NCBI GenBank assembly: GCA_964352475.1
Contig: CAYGSL010000005.1
Location: 1 to 64,000 of the forward strand
DNA length: 64,000 bases
Direction of reading: 5' to 3'
DNA from: JAUIET01 sp964352475
GTDB taxonomy: Bacteria; Pseudomonadota; Gammaproteobacteria; Pseudomonadales; JAUIET01
Under the pieces are notes generated by a model. The model searched no databases. It was given only the letters and a program-made list of their open reading frames with translations, and had not been told where the DNA came from. Below, piece after piece: positions 25,055 to 32,975 of the stretch. How positions within the stretch are numbered: the stretch's first letter is position 1; every line of letters begins with the position of its first letter. The position numbers and the translations under genes were made by a program.

Positions 25055-26328
25055 TTTTCTAGCACCTTGTCTAAGGCATGCTCAACGTTATTTGCGATCG
25101 TTTCATAGGTCCTATGTTCTGATACATACCGCTGACCTTTAACCCCCATCGTTGAGCGCAGCTTTGGATCTAGCAGTAATTTGGCGGCTGCAGCGGCAAA
25201 CTGCGCTTCATCATATGAAACACATAATCCAGCTCCACTTTGCTGCAACACCAAGCTTTGCTCTGGGTGATCATTTGCAACAACGGCTTTGCCTAGCGCC
25301 ATATACTCGATCAGCTTTGTAGGAGATGTAGAGTTCAAAATGGGTGTGGGATAAAAAGGCGATAAACATACCTTCGCAGACTGTACCAGTCGAAGCGCCT
25401 CGTCTTGTGGAAGGAAGCCAGTTATGGAAACCGAGCTCTCGACCCCTAGCCTCTTCGACTCGTTCAATATCTGCGCACGGTCTTCCTCAGTTTCACCGTC
25501 GCCAACAAACATTAGTTGTGCATCCGGAATCGTTTCCTTCACCTTCGCAAGCACACGAACGAGAAAGTCCATTTTCCTTGCGCCTATCATCGTACCCAGG
25601 TAAAGCAAATCGATGGTTTCTAGTGGCTGACTCTGTCCGTTCGAGTTAGTAAGCGAAGCAAACTTATCCTCCGCAAAACCCATTGGAACGGCCAACATTT
25701 TGTTCTCCGGGACACCACGCGCCGCTAAATCACGCTTCATTTGCTCGCTTTGCACAAAAATAAAGTCCGCAGTACGGGAGACTATCTGATAGAGAATTAT
25801 ATCGAAACAATAGCCGCGAATTAAATACAGGAATGGGTAACGTGCTGTTTTCGTCTTCGCTTCATATATTGAAGCTTCTGCGAATGGGTATGATAACCAG
25901 AAAACGAATTTTCGCTTATGGCGCCATGCAGTAAAACCAGCGAAGCAGGCGGCAATAAATTTGTCTTTAACTAATAGAATGTCGTAGTTATTGCTGCGAT
26001 CCAGAGGTTTGATTTTTAAGTCGTTCTTTACGCTTAGGTAATGCTTGTTAATTCTTGCAAGTAAGGATTCTCCCGTGTCCGTTCTGCCTACGTAAACGCG
26101 GTTACCCCGCCAATTAGTAACGTATTCTTGATCACATTCCTCTTCAGAATGCAGAAGCCAGTCAATCTTATGACCTTTTTCGTTTATCTCTTTTGCGAAT
26201 AGTTCAGTGACATCGACCCTGAACGGCGGATACTTATCGGAAGAAATGAAAAGAATATTCACGAGGAAAAGTGGATGCAGTTCAACTTTGTAGTACATGG
26301 CAAGCCATGCTTTCATATTCTTGAACAC
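25051..26328 (-). CDS. GT4 family glycosyltransferase
   Basis: This GT-B glycosyltransferase (up to 425 residues) has an acceptor-domain start at VNILFISSDKYPPFR (about 23-37). The donor-domain block LLYLGTMIGARKMDFLVR is at about 239-256, and ILNSTSPTKLIEYMALG in the C-terminal half replaces the usual E-x7-E with a related form. The ATG at 26328 overlaps the upstream sulfotransferase by 47 bases. An ATG at 26298 or a GTG at 26262, nearer the fold, may be the true start; none has a clear ribosome site. Its stop overlaps the GT39-like gene by four bases. The block runs initiating transferase, sulfotransferase, GT4, GT39 in transcription order. Confidence 0.82.
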   Translation of the reverse strand: MFKNMKAWLAMYYKVELHPLFLVNILFISSDKYPPFRVDVTELFAKEINEKGHKIDWLLHSEEECDQEYVTNWRGNRVYVGRTDTGESLLARINKHYLSVKNDLKIKPLDRSNNYDILLVKDKFIAACFAGFTAWRHKRKFVFWLSYPFAEASIYEAKTKTARYPFLYLIRGYCFDIILYQIVSRTADFIFVQSEQMKRDLAARGVPENKMLAVPMGFAEDKFASLTNSNGQSQPLETIDLLYLGTMIGARKMDFLVRVLAKVKETIPDAQLMFVGDGETEEDRAQILNESKRLGVESSVSITGFLPQDEALRLVQSAKVCLSPFYPTPILNSTSPTKLIEYMALGKAVVANDHPEQSLVLQQSGAGLCVSYDEAQFAAAAAKLLLDPKLRSTMGVKGQRYVSEHRTYETIANNVEHALDKVLEK

Positions 26329-27103
26329 ACATTTTCTGGACTAGTTGCCGCTCTTGATCAGATAACTTTTGCGACTTATCAACGCTGCGACTATGTATCT
26401 GCTCTGCATAGAGTGGGAGGTATGTCAGGCCTAAGAAACGATATAATTTAGGAAGAATTAACTCCTTTGACTCAACCAATTCATCGTAGTCCAAAACTAT
26501 TAGTCTTTCTTCGGGGAGGGACAGAAGCAAATATCGCAATTGCTCTATTTTCGAGTTATAGGAACAGCAGGCCTTGAACACCATGTCGGTATTACTTTCT
26601 GGCTCTATTTCCGCTGCATGCTTAATTCGCCACTGTTCTCCGCATGCATCGTACAGTTCACTGAATGCGAACGCCTCCCAATTGTAAACCAGTGAGTAGA
26701 CGACGGAATATGGGTTTCGAAGAATCCAAACCAGTTGATGATGATCAACATTGTCGATGTACTCTGGGTACTGTTCGTTCAAGTAGGTTGTTTGGAAGCA
26801 GTACCGTGCTGTAACATCCAGCTTTTCTTTTCCACTCAGAATGACGGCAGCATCAAGCTCCTCGTCTCTGCGTTTCCAAAAATTTCCCAGTCCTTCACCA
26901 TTAGTTAGAAGGCGGCTCACTGCTGTTGTGCCAGATCGCTGACAGCCGGCCACAAAAATCGAATTCTTGTAGCGATCCGCATCGGCGAGCAATGGCTTAC
27001 CAGATAGTCGTACCTCTTTAGCAAATCTCTGCCAAGTTCTTATAGGCCCGATAATATCGAACTTGCTTTTAATTATTTTTTTCTGCTCTCTACTCAGAAT
27101 CAT
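26282..27103 (-). CDS. sulfotransferase family protein (4 of 4)
   Basis: The smallest of the four sulfotransferases has 273 residues. Its phosphosulfate loop is GCQRSGTTA (53-61) and its 3'-phosphate block RNPYSVVYS (129-137), keeping the conserved Arg and Ser. It starts three bases after the stop of the initiating sugar-transferase gene, so sulfation is transcriptionally tied to initiation of the repeat unit. The 50-residue N-terminal lead is basic and has no membrane segment. The acceptor is not predictable. Loop sequence and length set it apart from the other three, in line with a different acceptor position. Confidence 0.82.
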   Translation of the reverse strand: MILSREQKKIIKSKFDIIGPIRTWQRFAKEVRLSGKPLLADADRYKNSIFVAGCQRSGTTAVSRLLTNGEGLGNFWKRRDEELDAAVILSGKEKLDVTARYCFQTTYLNEQYPEYIDNVDHHQLVWILRNPYSVVYSLVYNWEAFAFSELYDACGEQWRIKHAAEIEPESNTDMVFKACCSYNSKIEQLRYLLLSLPEERLIVLDYDELVESKELILPKLYRFLGLTYLPLYAEQIHSRSVDKSQKLSDQERQLVQKMCVQEYESMACHVLQS

Positions 27104-27106
27104 TTT

Positions 27107-28540
27107 CTATACAGCGCCTTTCTGAAAAAGAACGGCGGGTATTGTTTTGATCAGAATTTTTAAGTCGAGCTCGAAACTCCAATTATCAATATAGGCCAGA
27201 TCGAGCTCCAGCCATCTTTCGAAAGACAGATTGCTACGACCGGAGATTTGCCAGATACAGGTTAGCCCTGGAATAACACTAAAGCGCTTTCTTTGCGCTG
27301 CTTTGTCAAATAAATCCACATCCCGGATCGACATTGGCCGCGGTCCAACCAAACTCATGGTGCCCATTAGTACGTTCCATAGCTGCGGAAGTTCGTCAAG
27401 GCTTGTTTTCCTAAGGAGCCGCCCAACACGAGTTACTCTGGGGTCATTTTCCATTTTAAAATTCGGCCCCTCTGCCTCATTAAGAGCTTCGAGCTCTTTT
27501 ATTTTCTCTTCCGCATCAATCACCATACTGCGGAACTTGTACATCTTGAACGTCCGTTTTCTCAAGCCTACCCGCTCCTGCATAAAAAATACTGGGCCAC
27601 CGTCATCAATTTTTATAGCGAGAGCTATTAAAGCAACAACCGGTAACAGCACGGGAATTGATATTAAAATACATACGATGTCAAATATGCGCTTTAGCAG
27701 CAAGCTACCATCATCGAAGGAAACTGGTGCGAATGTTACCAATGGCACGCCCGCAAGAAGGTCCAACTTGATTCGCGAAGCGCCTATGTCGAACAAATCA
27801 GCCATCACTCGCAATTCAACACCTTCTTCGTCGCAAGAGGCCGCGATGCTTGAAATAGAACTAAGCATATTTCTTGGAACGGCGACCATCACCTCGTCTA
27901 CAACATTGTCCCGAAGTATTTGATGGATCTGATCAACCGTGCCAATAACGGTTGCGCCATCTACATCGTTACCCACCAGGCTTTCATCCATGTCGAGATG
28001 GCCGACCACTGAAATACCCCACTCAGTATTTTTGCTTATCAATTGGCGCAGCTTTAATGCTCTTGAACCAGTACCTACTATCAGCACTTTATGATAATTA
28101 ATTTCGCTCTCTACGCGTCGTTTGAAATACCACCAGACCAAAAAGTAGCGAACGCTAAGGATCACAACAAATGACAGCAACAAGAATGCGCCGATGACTA
28201 AGCGGCTTACGAACTCAATATCAAGCAGGAATATTGAAATAAGCACCGCAACCACGCCGCCCAATAATCCTCTCAGCACCTGCAATACATAACTGGTTAC
28301 CGATGAAGTAGTTAACGATTTATAAGCGCCAAAGTAATAGAGGCTGAAAGCTGATGCAGAGACCAACGGCAGCAGAAACAAGAGGTGGCGCGTAAAAAAA
28401 TCAGCGTCCTTTGCAGCGAACTCATTATTGATATGAATAGATACCAAGAAGGTCAACGCAATCAGGCACGCATCAAGGGTAACCAGCAAGCGCGTAAGAT
28501 ACTGCGTCTTGTTGCTTTTCAATATTAGGGTGCCGGCCAA
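27107..28540 (-). CDS. polyprenyl-phosphate hexose-1-phosphate transferase (initiating, WcaJ-like)
   Basis: This 477-residue polyisoprenyl-phosphate sugar-1-phosphate transferase has about five N-terminal membrane segments (to about residue 145), a Rossmann-like CoA_binding_3 domain (about 150-250), a re-entrant membrane helix and the catalytic Bac_transf domain. Signature blocks are FFMQERVG, KMYKFRSM, KTSLDELPQLWNVL and SLVGPRP. It starts repeat-unit synthesis by linking a sugar phosphate, usually glucose or galactose, to undecaprenyl phosphate on the cytoplasmic side. It is the first gene of the minus-strand block that continues into sulfotransferase 4, a GT4 and the GT39-like enzyme. The 234-base gap upstream is AT-rich and should hold its promoter. 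Confidence 0.9.
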   Translation of the reverse strand: MAGTLILKSNKTQYLTRLLVTLDACLIALTFLVSIHINNEFAAKDADFFTRHLLFLLPLVSASAFSLYYFGAYKSLTTSSVTSYVLQVLRGLLGGVVAVLISIFLLDIEFVSRLVIGAFLLLSFVVILSVRYFLVWWYFKRRVESEINYHKVLIVGTGSRALKLRQLISKNTEWGISVVGHLDMDESLVGNDVDGATVIGTVDQIHQILRDNVVDEVMVAVPRNMLSSISSIAASCDEEGVELRVMADLFDIGASRIKLDLLAGVPLVTFAPVSFDDGSLLLKRIFDIVCILISIPVLLPVVALIALAIKIDDGGPVFFMQERVGLRKRTFKMYKFRSMVIDAEEKIKELEALNEAEGPNFKMENDPRVTRVGRLLRKTSLDELPQLWNVLMGTMSLVGPRPMSIRDVDLFDKAAQRKRFSVIPGLTCIWQISGRSNLSFERWLELDLAYIDNWSFELDLKILIKTIPAVLFQKGAV

Positions 28541-28774
28541 GCCAATTTCCTTCTAGTTATCCAATAAAAGCATAGATCTGTGGCTTCAGAAATCAACCAA
28601 CTGCCTATATGAAGTTAGCTCAACTGAAGCCTCGGGAAATATTGGAATTTGTTGGAATATTGACCTATTATTCGAATTCGAGTTCAACTGCCTGGTCTCA
28701 AGCGATAATGAGCTAGAATCTATATAATAATATTCGCTTCCTGCTGCCATAACGTCCCGTCACGCACTATACGA

Positions 28775-29521
28775 ATGCTACGATTTTTTTTCAAACCCAA
28801 GTGGAATCATCGCAACCCGGTTAAAAGACTGCGCGGCATTCAAGAGCTATCAGCACAGCATGACGAGCAACACGCAGTATTGGTAGATATGGCGGTAAAC
28901 GATCTCGACCCCAGGGTTCGAATGCGGGCTGTTGAAAAAGTGTGCGACCTACCTACTCTCAGCCAGATTATAAATAACGAGCCGGATGATATCGTACTCA
29001 ACACAGCTCAGAACAGATATTACTCCCTAGTTGCTGGTACTGCATCAGATAGTACACCAGATGTTGTTGCGGGCAGGTATCGAATCGTTGACGACTCAGA
29101 TGATGAAGACCTGAAAAAATTTATTATCCACCATAGCCCAGACGAAAAATTACAGTTCACAGCCTTGCAAGCCCTTGCCAGTGTTGATGATGTTGCTCGG
29201 ATTGCAATTAGCGCACCGAATCTGAAAATCAGAGACGCTGCGGCAAGAATGGCAGAACAAATGGCCAACAAGGTTAGTTCTTCGCCAACCCCACAGGCCC
29301 TGCCAGCCGATGCTACCAGCGCAAATGATTCAATTGACTTGCTGCGCGCAGAGGAAACCAAAGCCAAACTACGTGCCGAGATGGGTGTGCGACCCAGACC
29401 TCCAAAAGGTGACGCACCCTCATTCCGCTCTTCGGGCGATACCCTGCAAATAGACGACGACTCAGCAGACGCTCTTCAGGCTTTGTTAGATCAAAAATTA
29501 GCCGGAAGAAATAAAGCCTGA
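28775..29521 (+). CDS. short HEAT-repeat-like protein, resembles N-terminus of DUF349 proteins
   Basis: The 248-residue protein is of uncertain function. It opens with FFFKPKWNHRNPVKR, and residues 1-170 are built of short helical pairs like HEAT repeats (for example DLDPRVRMRAVEKV at about 44-57). A low-complexity linker and an acidic C-terminus follow. The opening resembles the N-terminal region of gammaproteobacterial DUF349 proteins, which are much longer; the DUF349 helical repeats themselves are absent. It may be a truncated relative or a split gene whose other part was lost; I see no remnant downstream. A TATAAT-like -10 lies about 50 bases upstream without a good -35. It ends two bases before a convergent SDR gene. 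Confidence 0.6.
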   Translation: MLRFFFKPKWNHRNPVKRLRGIQELSAQHDEQHAVLVDMAVNDLDPRVRMRAVEKVCDLPTLSQIINNEPDDIVLNTAQNRYYSLVAGTASDSTPDVVAGRYRIVDDSDDEDLKKFIIHHSPDEKLQFTALQALASVDDVARIAISAPNLKIRDAAARMAEQMANKVSSSPTPQALPADATSANDSIDLLRAEETKAKLRAEMGVRPRPPKGDAPSFRSSGDTLQIDDDSADALQALLDQKLAGRNKA

Positions 29522-29523
29522 AA

Positions 29524-30228
29524 TTACTGCTCTATTTGACCCAGGTTAGCGTCGATGACAGCACCGTTAACCACCGGGTTCTGCGCGCAAAAAACAATCA
29601 CCTTGGCAATCTCAGCTGGTTCAATCAGTCGCCCCATGGCAATGGTTGAGGCAATGCTTTGTTCTACCACAGGGTCAGTACCAATGTGGCTGCGTAGCAT
29701 TTCAGTATCGGTAAACCCCGGACAGATCGCTGCAGTATGGATGCCCGTACCCGCCAAATCCTGACACGCGGATCGCATCAAACCGATCAACGCGTGCTTT
29801 GAAGTCACATAGGTGCAACTATTGGCAACCGCTTTATGGCCTAATGTTGATGAGATAAACAGAACTGAGCTTCCCTCTCCCATCAAGGGTCTGAGCAAAC
29901 CGCTTAACGCCGCGGGTGCTGTGACATTCAACATCAGCACTTCTTGAAATTGCTCAACGCTCACCGTTTCAATCGTATCTTTGAGCAAAACCGCTGCGTT
30001 GTGAACGACAACCAGCTCATCCGGTTGCCCAACTTTGTCTAGCAGTTCATCACCTGATTCACGCAGCCAGTGTATCGCCGTCATATCAATAGCGAGATTA
30101 ATCACTCCGGCAACGTCACATGCGCTGCGCGAAATGTTGATGACTCGATAACCTTCGTCTATTAACAGCGCCGCAGTCGCCTTGCCAATACCTTTACTTG
30201 CTCCAGAAATTACCGCGCATTTGTTCAT
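29524..30228 (-). CDS. classical short-chain dehydrogenase/reductase
   Basis: The 234-residue NAD(P)-dependent SDR has its cofactor loop GASKGIG at residues 9-15, the catalytic Tyr-x3-Lys in YVTSKHAL (about 139-146), and the supporting Ser in the ISSTLG block just before it. The block VHNAAV matches the NNAG region. Its start overlaps the upstream transporter stop by four bases (ATGA), and the transporter follows a PTPS-like gene. A pterin or related carbonyl as substrate is therefore possible, as in sepiapterin-reductase-type SDRs. The fold call is secure; the substrate is inferred from neighbours only. Confidence 0.8.
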   Translation of the reverse strand: MNKCAVISGASKGIGKATAALLIDEGYRVINISRSACDVAGVINLAIDMTAIHWLRESGDELLDKVGQPDELVVVHNAAVLLKDTIETVSVEQFQEVLMLNVTAPAALSGLLRPLMGEGSSVLFISSTLGHKAVANSCTYVTSKHALIGLMRSACQDLAGTGIHTAAICPGFTDTEMLRSHIGTDPVVEQSIASTIAMGRLIEPAEIAKVIVFCAQNPVVNGAVIDANLGQIEQ

Positions 30229-31019
30229 AGGGCCCCCGATGAAGAATGATAGTCAGCCTGCGAATCGATCGCGAGATATCGTCGAAGCTTATTGGTGAGT
30301 ATATAAAACGGCAGCGTGTCTAACAGAGCGACCAGCATTTTGAATACATAATTGCTAGCCATCAGCACTAAAATGGTCGCCAGGGCCATCTCTCCAGCCA
30401 GAAAAACAGCGCCAAACGTAATGCCTATCACCATGATTGAATCTACTGCTTGACTGATCAGCGTGCTGAAGTTATTTCTCAGCCATAGGTGTTTTCCCTT
30501 GGTTAGGCGCTTCCAGAAATGAAACAACTGAACGTCCAGGTACTGCGCTGCTATATAGGCAAACATGGAGGCTGCCACTGCACCCGCGGTGCAGGCATAC
30601 AGTATTTCAAACAATTCGACGCTTCCGCTCAACACATCACCATTCGGCAGTGATAGCTCACCATTTATTTGTAATACCTGCCAGGGCGGTTGTTCGGCAA
30701 GCGGCGCTGCAGGCAGCATATTGCCAATGGCGAGTACGGCAAGAATAAACAGATTTAGAACCAGGCCCACCGTGACAAGAAAATTGGCCCGGCTGCGGCC
30801 ATACAATTCGCTGATTAAATCTGTACAGAGGAAAGTCAGCGGGTACGGCAACACACCTACCGCGACAGTCATTGGGCCAAGATCGACAAAACGGGTTATG
30901 CCAATCACATTGAGCAGGGTCATTGCGCTGAGAAAAAAACCGGCCAGCACGATATAAACGCGTTCACGTCGTTCCTGAAGTTCCGAATCGCTGGCAGCGG
31001 TTAACTCATGATTTTGCAT
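30225..31019 (-). CDS. VUT family (YhhQ-like) queuosine-precursor-type transporter
   Basis: This 264-residue integral membrane protein has about six membrane segments and matches the COG1738/VUT family. Characterised members (YhhQ/QPTR) import queuosine precursors such as preQ0 and preQ1. Family blocks include GPMTVAVGVLPYPLTFLCTDLISE (about residues 48-71; Asp and Glu conserved) and, near the C-terminus, NFSTLISQAVDS. A hydrophilic insert at about 107-135 is longer than usual. It lies between a PTPS-like gene upstream and an SDR downstream, overlapping the latter. It could import a pterin or deazapurine for local use; the substrate is not established by sequence. Confidence 0.82.
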   Translation of the reverse strand: MQNHELTAASDSELQERRERVYIVLAGFFLSAMTLLNVIGITRFVDLGPMTVAVGVLPYPLTFLCTDLISELYGRSRANFLVTVGLVLNLFILAVLAIGNMLPAAPLAEQPPWQVLQINGELSLPNGDVLSGSVELFEILYACTAGAVAASMFAYIAAQYLDVQLFHFWKRLTKGKHLWLRNNFSTLISQAVDSIMVIGITFGAVFLAGEMALATILVLMASNYVFKMLVALLDTLPFYILTNKLRRYLAIDSQADYHSSSGAL

Positions 31020-31037
31020 AATACGCTCCGCACCAGC

Positions 31038-31517
31038 CTAGTTGCCCCACTCACTATAAGCCCACTGATCTGGCCCCGAAGAAACGCCCAATACTATGTT
31101 TGAGATTTTATGCTTTTCCAGCGTTTCTTTTGACTTGAGCAATTCCTTTAGCAAGTAGTCGCTCAGTTCTTCTATGGTCACGTTACGCACCGGCAATATC
31201 AAAGTATCGGATTTGAGAAAGCTCATGGTGATTTCATTGTGAGTAGCCAGGAATGAATCACCCTGCTCCTCTATCGAAAGGTAAGGAGAGAATTGCGGTA
31301 GAAGGGTGTACTCATCGTATTGTTTACACAGGTTTTTCAGAAGCTCCTTGTACACCGCATAGTCAAAGCACAACCCGTCAAATTGCACCGGTCCGGTAAT
31401 TGATGCCGATACTCGCCAGTTGTGGCCGTGCAAGCGCTCTCGCTCCGTAGCGGAAAAAATCGTGAAATGGCCGGCGGAGAAATGCAAATATTGCTTGCGT
31501 ATTTCAATGGTCGTCAT
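31038..31517 (-). CDS. PTPS/QueD superfamily protein with ExxHGH motif (catalytic Cys absent)
   Basis: The protein is about 159 residues from ATG 31517; an upstream frame allows starts at 31526 and 31556. It has the zinc ligands of 6-pyruvoyl-tetrahydropterin/6-carboxytetrahydropterin synthases: His17 in HFSAGH, and His30 and His32 in HGHNW. The catalytic Cys of QueD (C-x3-HGH) is missing. Instead residues 27-32 read ERLHGH, which fits the ExxHGH signature described for the PTPS-III subgroup that cleaves dihydroneopterin in place of FolB. The downstream Asp-His pair (LDH in QueD) reads YDEY, and the C-terminal Glu is not obvious, so the protein is divergent. It starts a three-gene operon with a VUT transporter and an SDR. 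Confidence 0.75.
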   Translation of the reverse strand: MTTIEIRKQYLHFSAGHFTIFSATERERLHGHNWRVSASITGPVQFDGLCFDYAVYKELLKNLCKQYDEYTLLPQFSPYLSIEEQGDSFLATHNEITMSFLKSDTLILPVRNVTIEELSDYLLKELLKSKETLEKHKISNIVLGVSSGPDQWAYSEWGN

Positions 31518-31664
31518 TCGTTGCATACAAGAACTCGGCGTATTGGACAGTGCCAACTATTATCCTGTTTTTTGCGTGACTTTGGCAGCTGGTTTATTTA
31601 CTGTCTTTAAGGTGATCCAACTCCAAATCGCTGTGCGGGTACTCACTAATGCTACCCAGGCGCA

Positions 31665-32975
31665 GTGTGGCTGAACCAGACAATCAATACCCAACGCAAT
31701 AAATACTCGCTTATCACATGGCCTAGATCGCTAGCAGCCATGGAAGAGCCGCAGTTTCGTTGGCTAATGGGCAGTAATCTGGCGTTCTTTCTTGCCTTGC
31801 AAGGTCAAATCCTCTCTCGCACTTATCTTGCATGGGAGCTGACCTCCGATGAAATGGCACTGGCCTACGTCAATATAGCGTTTGCAATTCCCATGCTGGT
31901 TTTTTCTTTCGTCGGTGGGGCGATCAGTGATCGCTCCGAACGTCGACTGCTGGCGCTGATTGGACAGGCAACCATAGTGTGCACTGAAGCCAGCATACTC
32001 ATTCAGTTGTTGCGCGGCAGCCTGGAGTTTTGGCATATTCTCGCCGCGGGTGCTGTAGGTGGTGCGGTATTGCCATTCAGTATGCCGGCACGAACTGCGA
32101 TGGTGTTCAATATTGTAGGCGCTCACCGGCTGGGCAATGCCACCGCCCTGTCCGGTGCCGTTATGAACGTCTCGCGTGTGGCGGGACCCGTAGTGATGGG
32201 CTTCACGATAGACATCTGGAGCATCACCGGTGCGTACTTTGTCGCGGTGGCGCTGCACTCTGTGGCCTTGATGTTTTTATTTGGTGTCAAACGCTACACG
32301 GTGATTCAAACGGTTCAAAAGAAATTCACAACAGACATTGTATTGGGGTTCCGTTACGTATTCGAGCGCAAGGAGCTAGCTGCCTGCCTATTGTTCGGCA
32401 TGCTCCCCATGTTTTTGGCCATGCCTTTTCAGAACTTACTGGTGGTTTTCGCAGATGAAGTTTGGCAGGTTGGTGAGCGTGGTCTTGGTATTCTGATGGC
32501 TGCCGCCGGGCTGGGTGGTGTTATCGGTTCTGTCTGGATGGCGCAGCGAGGTGAGGCAATAAAGCGTACCCGGCTCATGGTGGTGAGTACCTTTTTGTTT
32601 GGCCTGTTCCTCGCCGGTTTCGCTCTAACGCCCTTCTTTTTACTGGCACTAGTGCCGCTGGTTATTGCCAACATATGCGCAAGTGCCGGTCAAACCCTAA
32701 ACAACACATGCACCCAGCTGTTGGTAGAAGATCAATACCGGGGCCGAGTCTCGGCCATTATGCTTATGACATTTGGCTTAATGCCATTAGGTGTGGTTCC
32801 GCTGGCGTACTTAGCCAGTCAATTTGGTGTTCAAACCGCCATATTGATTGCGTCGCTAACACTGTGCACTGTCGTTATCCTGTTCTATGTGGGTAGTCCG
32901 AAACTGAGAATGCTGGACAAGTATGTCGCCAACAGCGCAAACCTCCATAGCCGAAAGCAAACGGATTCTCAGTAA
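31665..32975 (+). CDS. MFS transporter (EntS-like MFS_3 group)
   Basis: This major facilitator has 436 residues and twelve predicted membrane segments. The loop 2-3 motif is GGAISDRSERR, close to the family G-x3-D-R-x-G-R-R. Export of small molecules is typical of the EntS/DHA3-like group it resembles. The first 25 residues are hydrophilic; ATG at about 31740 (MEEPQFRWL) is a likely alternative start just before the first helix. The stop overlaps the convergent gamma-glutamyltransferase gene by seven bases. Nothing nearby identifies the substrate. Confidence 0.8.
   Translation: MWLNQTINTQRNKYSLITWPRSLAAMEEPQFRWLMGSNLAFFLALQGQILSRTYLAWELTSDEMALAYVNIAFAIPMLVFSFVGGAISDRSERRLLALIGQATIVCTEASILIQLLRGSLEFWHILAAGAVGGAVLPFSMPARTAMVFNIVGAHRLGNATALSGAVMNVSRVAGPVVMGFTIDIWSITGAYFVAVALHSVALMFLFGVKRYTVIQTVQKKFTTDIVLGFRYVFERKELAACLLFGMLPMFLAMPFQNLLVVFADEVWQVGERGLGILMAAAGLGGVIGSVWMAQRGEAIKRTRLMVVSTFLFGLFLAGFALTPFFLLALVPLVIANICASAGQTLNNTCTQLLVEDQYRGRVSAIMLMTFGLMPLGVVPLAYLASQFGVQTAILIASLTLCTVVILFYVGSPKLRMLDKYVANSANLHSRKQTDSQ

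Noticed and set aside
31556..31556. Upstream start of the PTPS-like gene giving 172 residues
   Set aside because: The added N-terminus has no family match and the conserved fold begins at the later ATG; kept only as an alternative.
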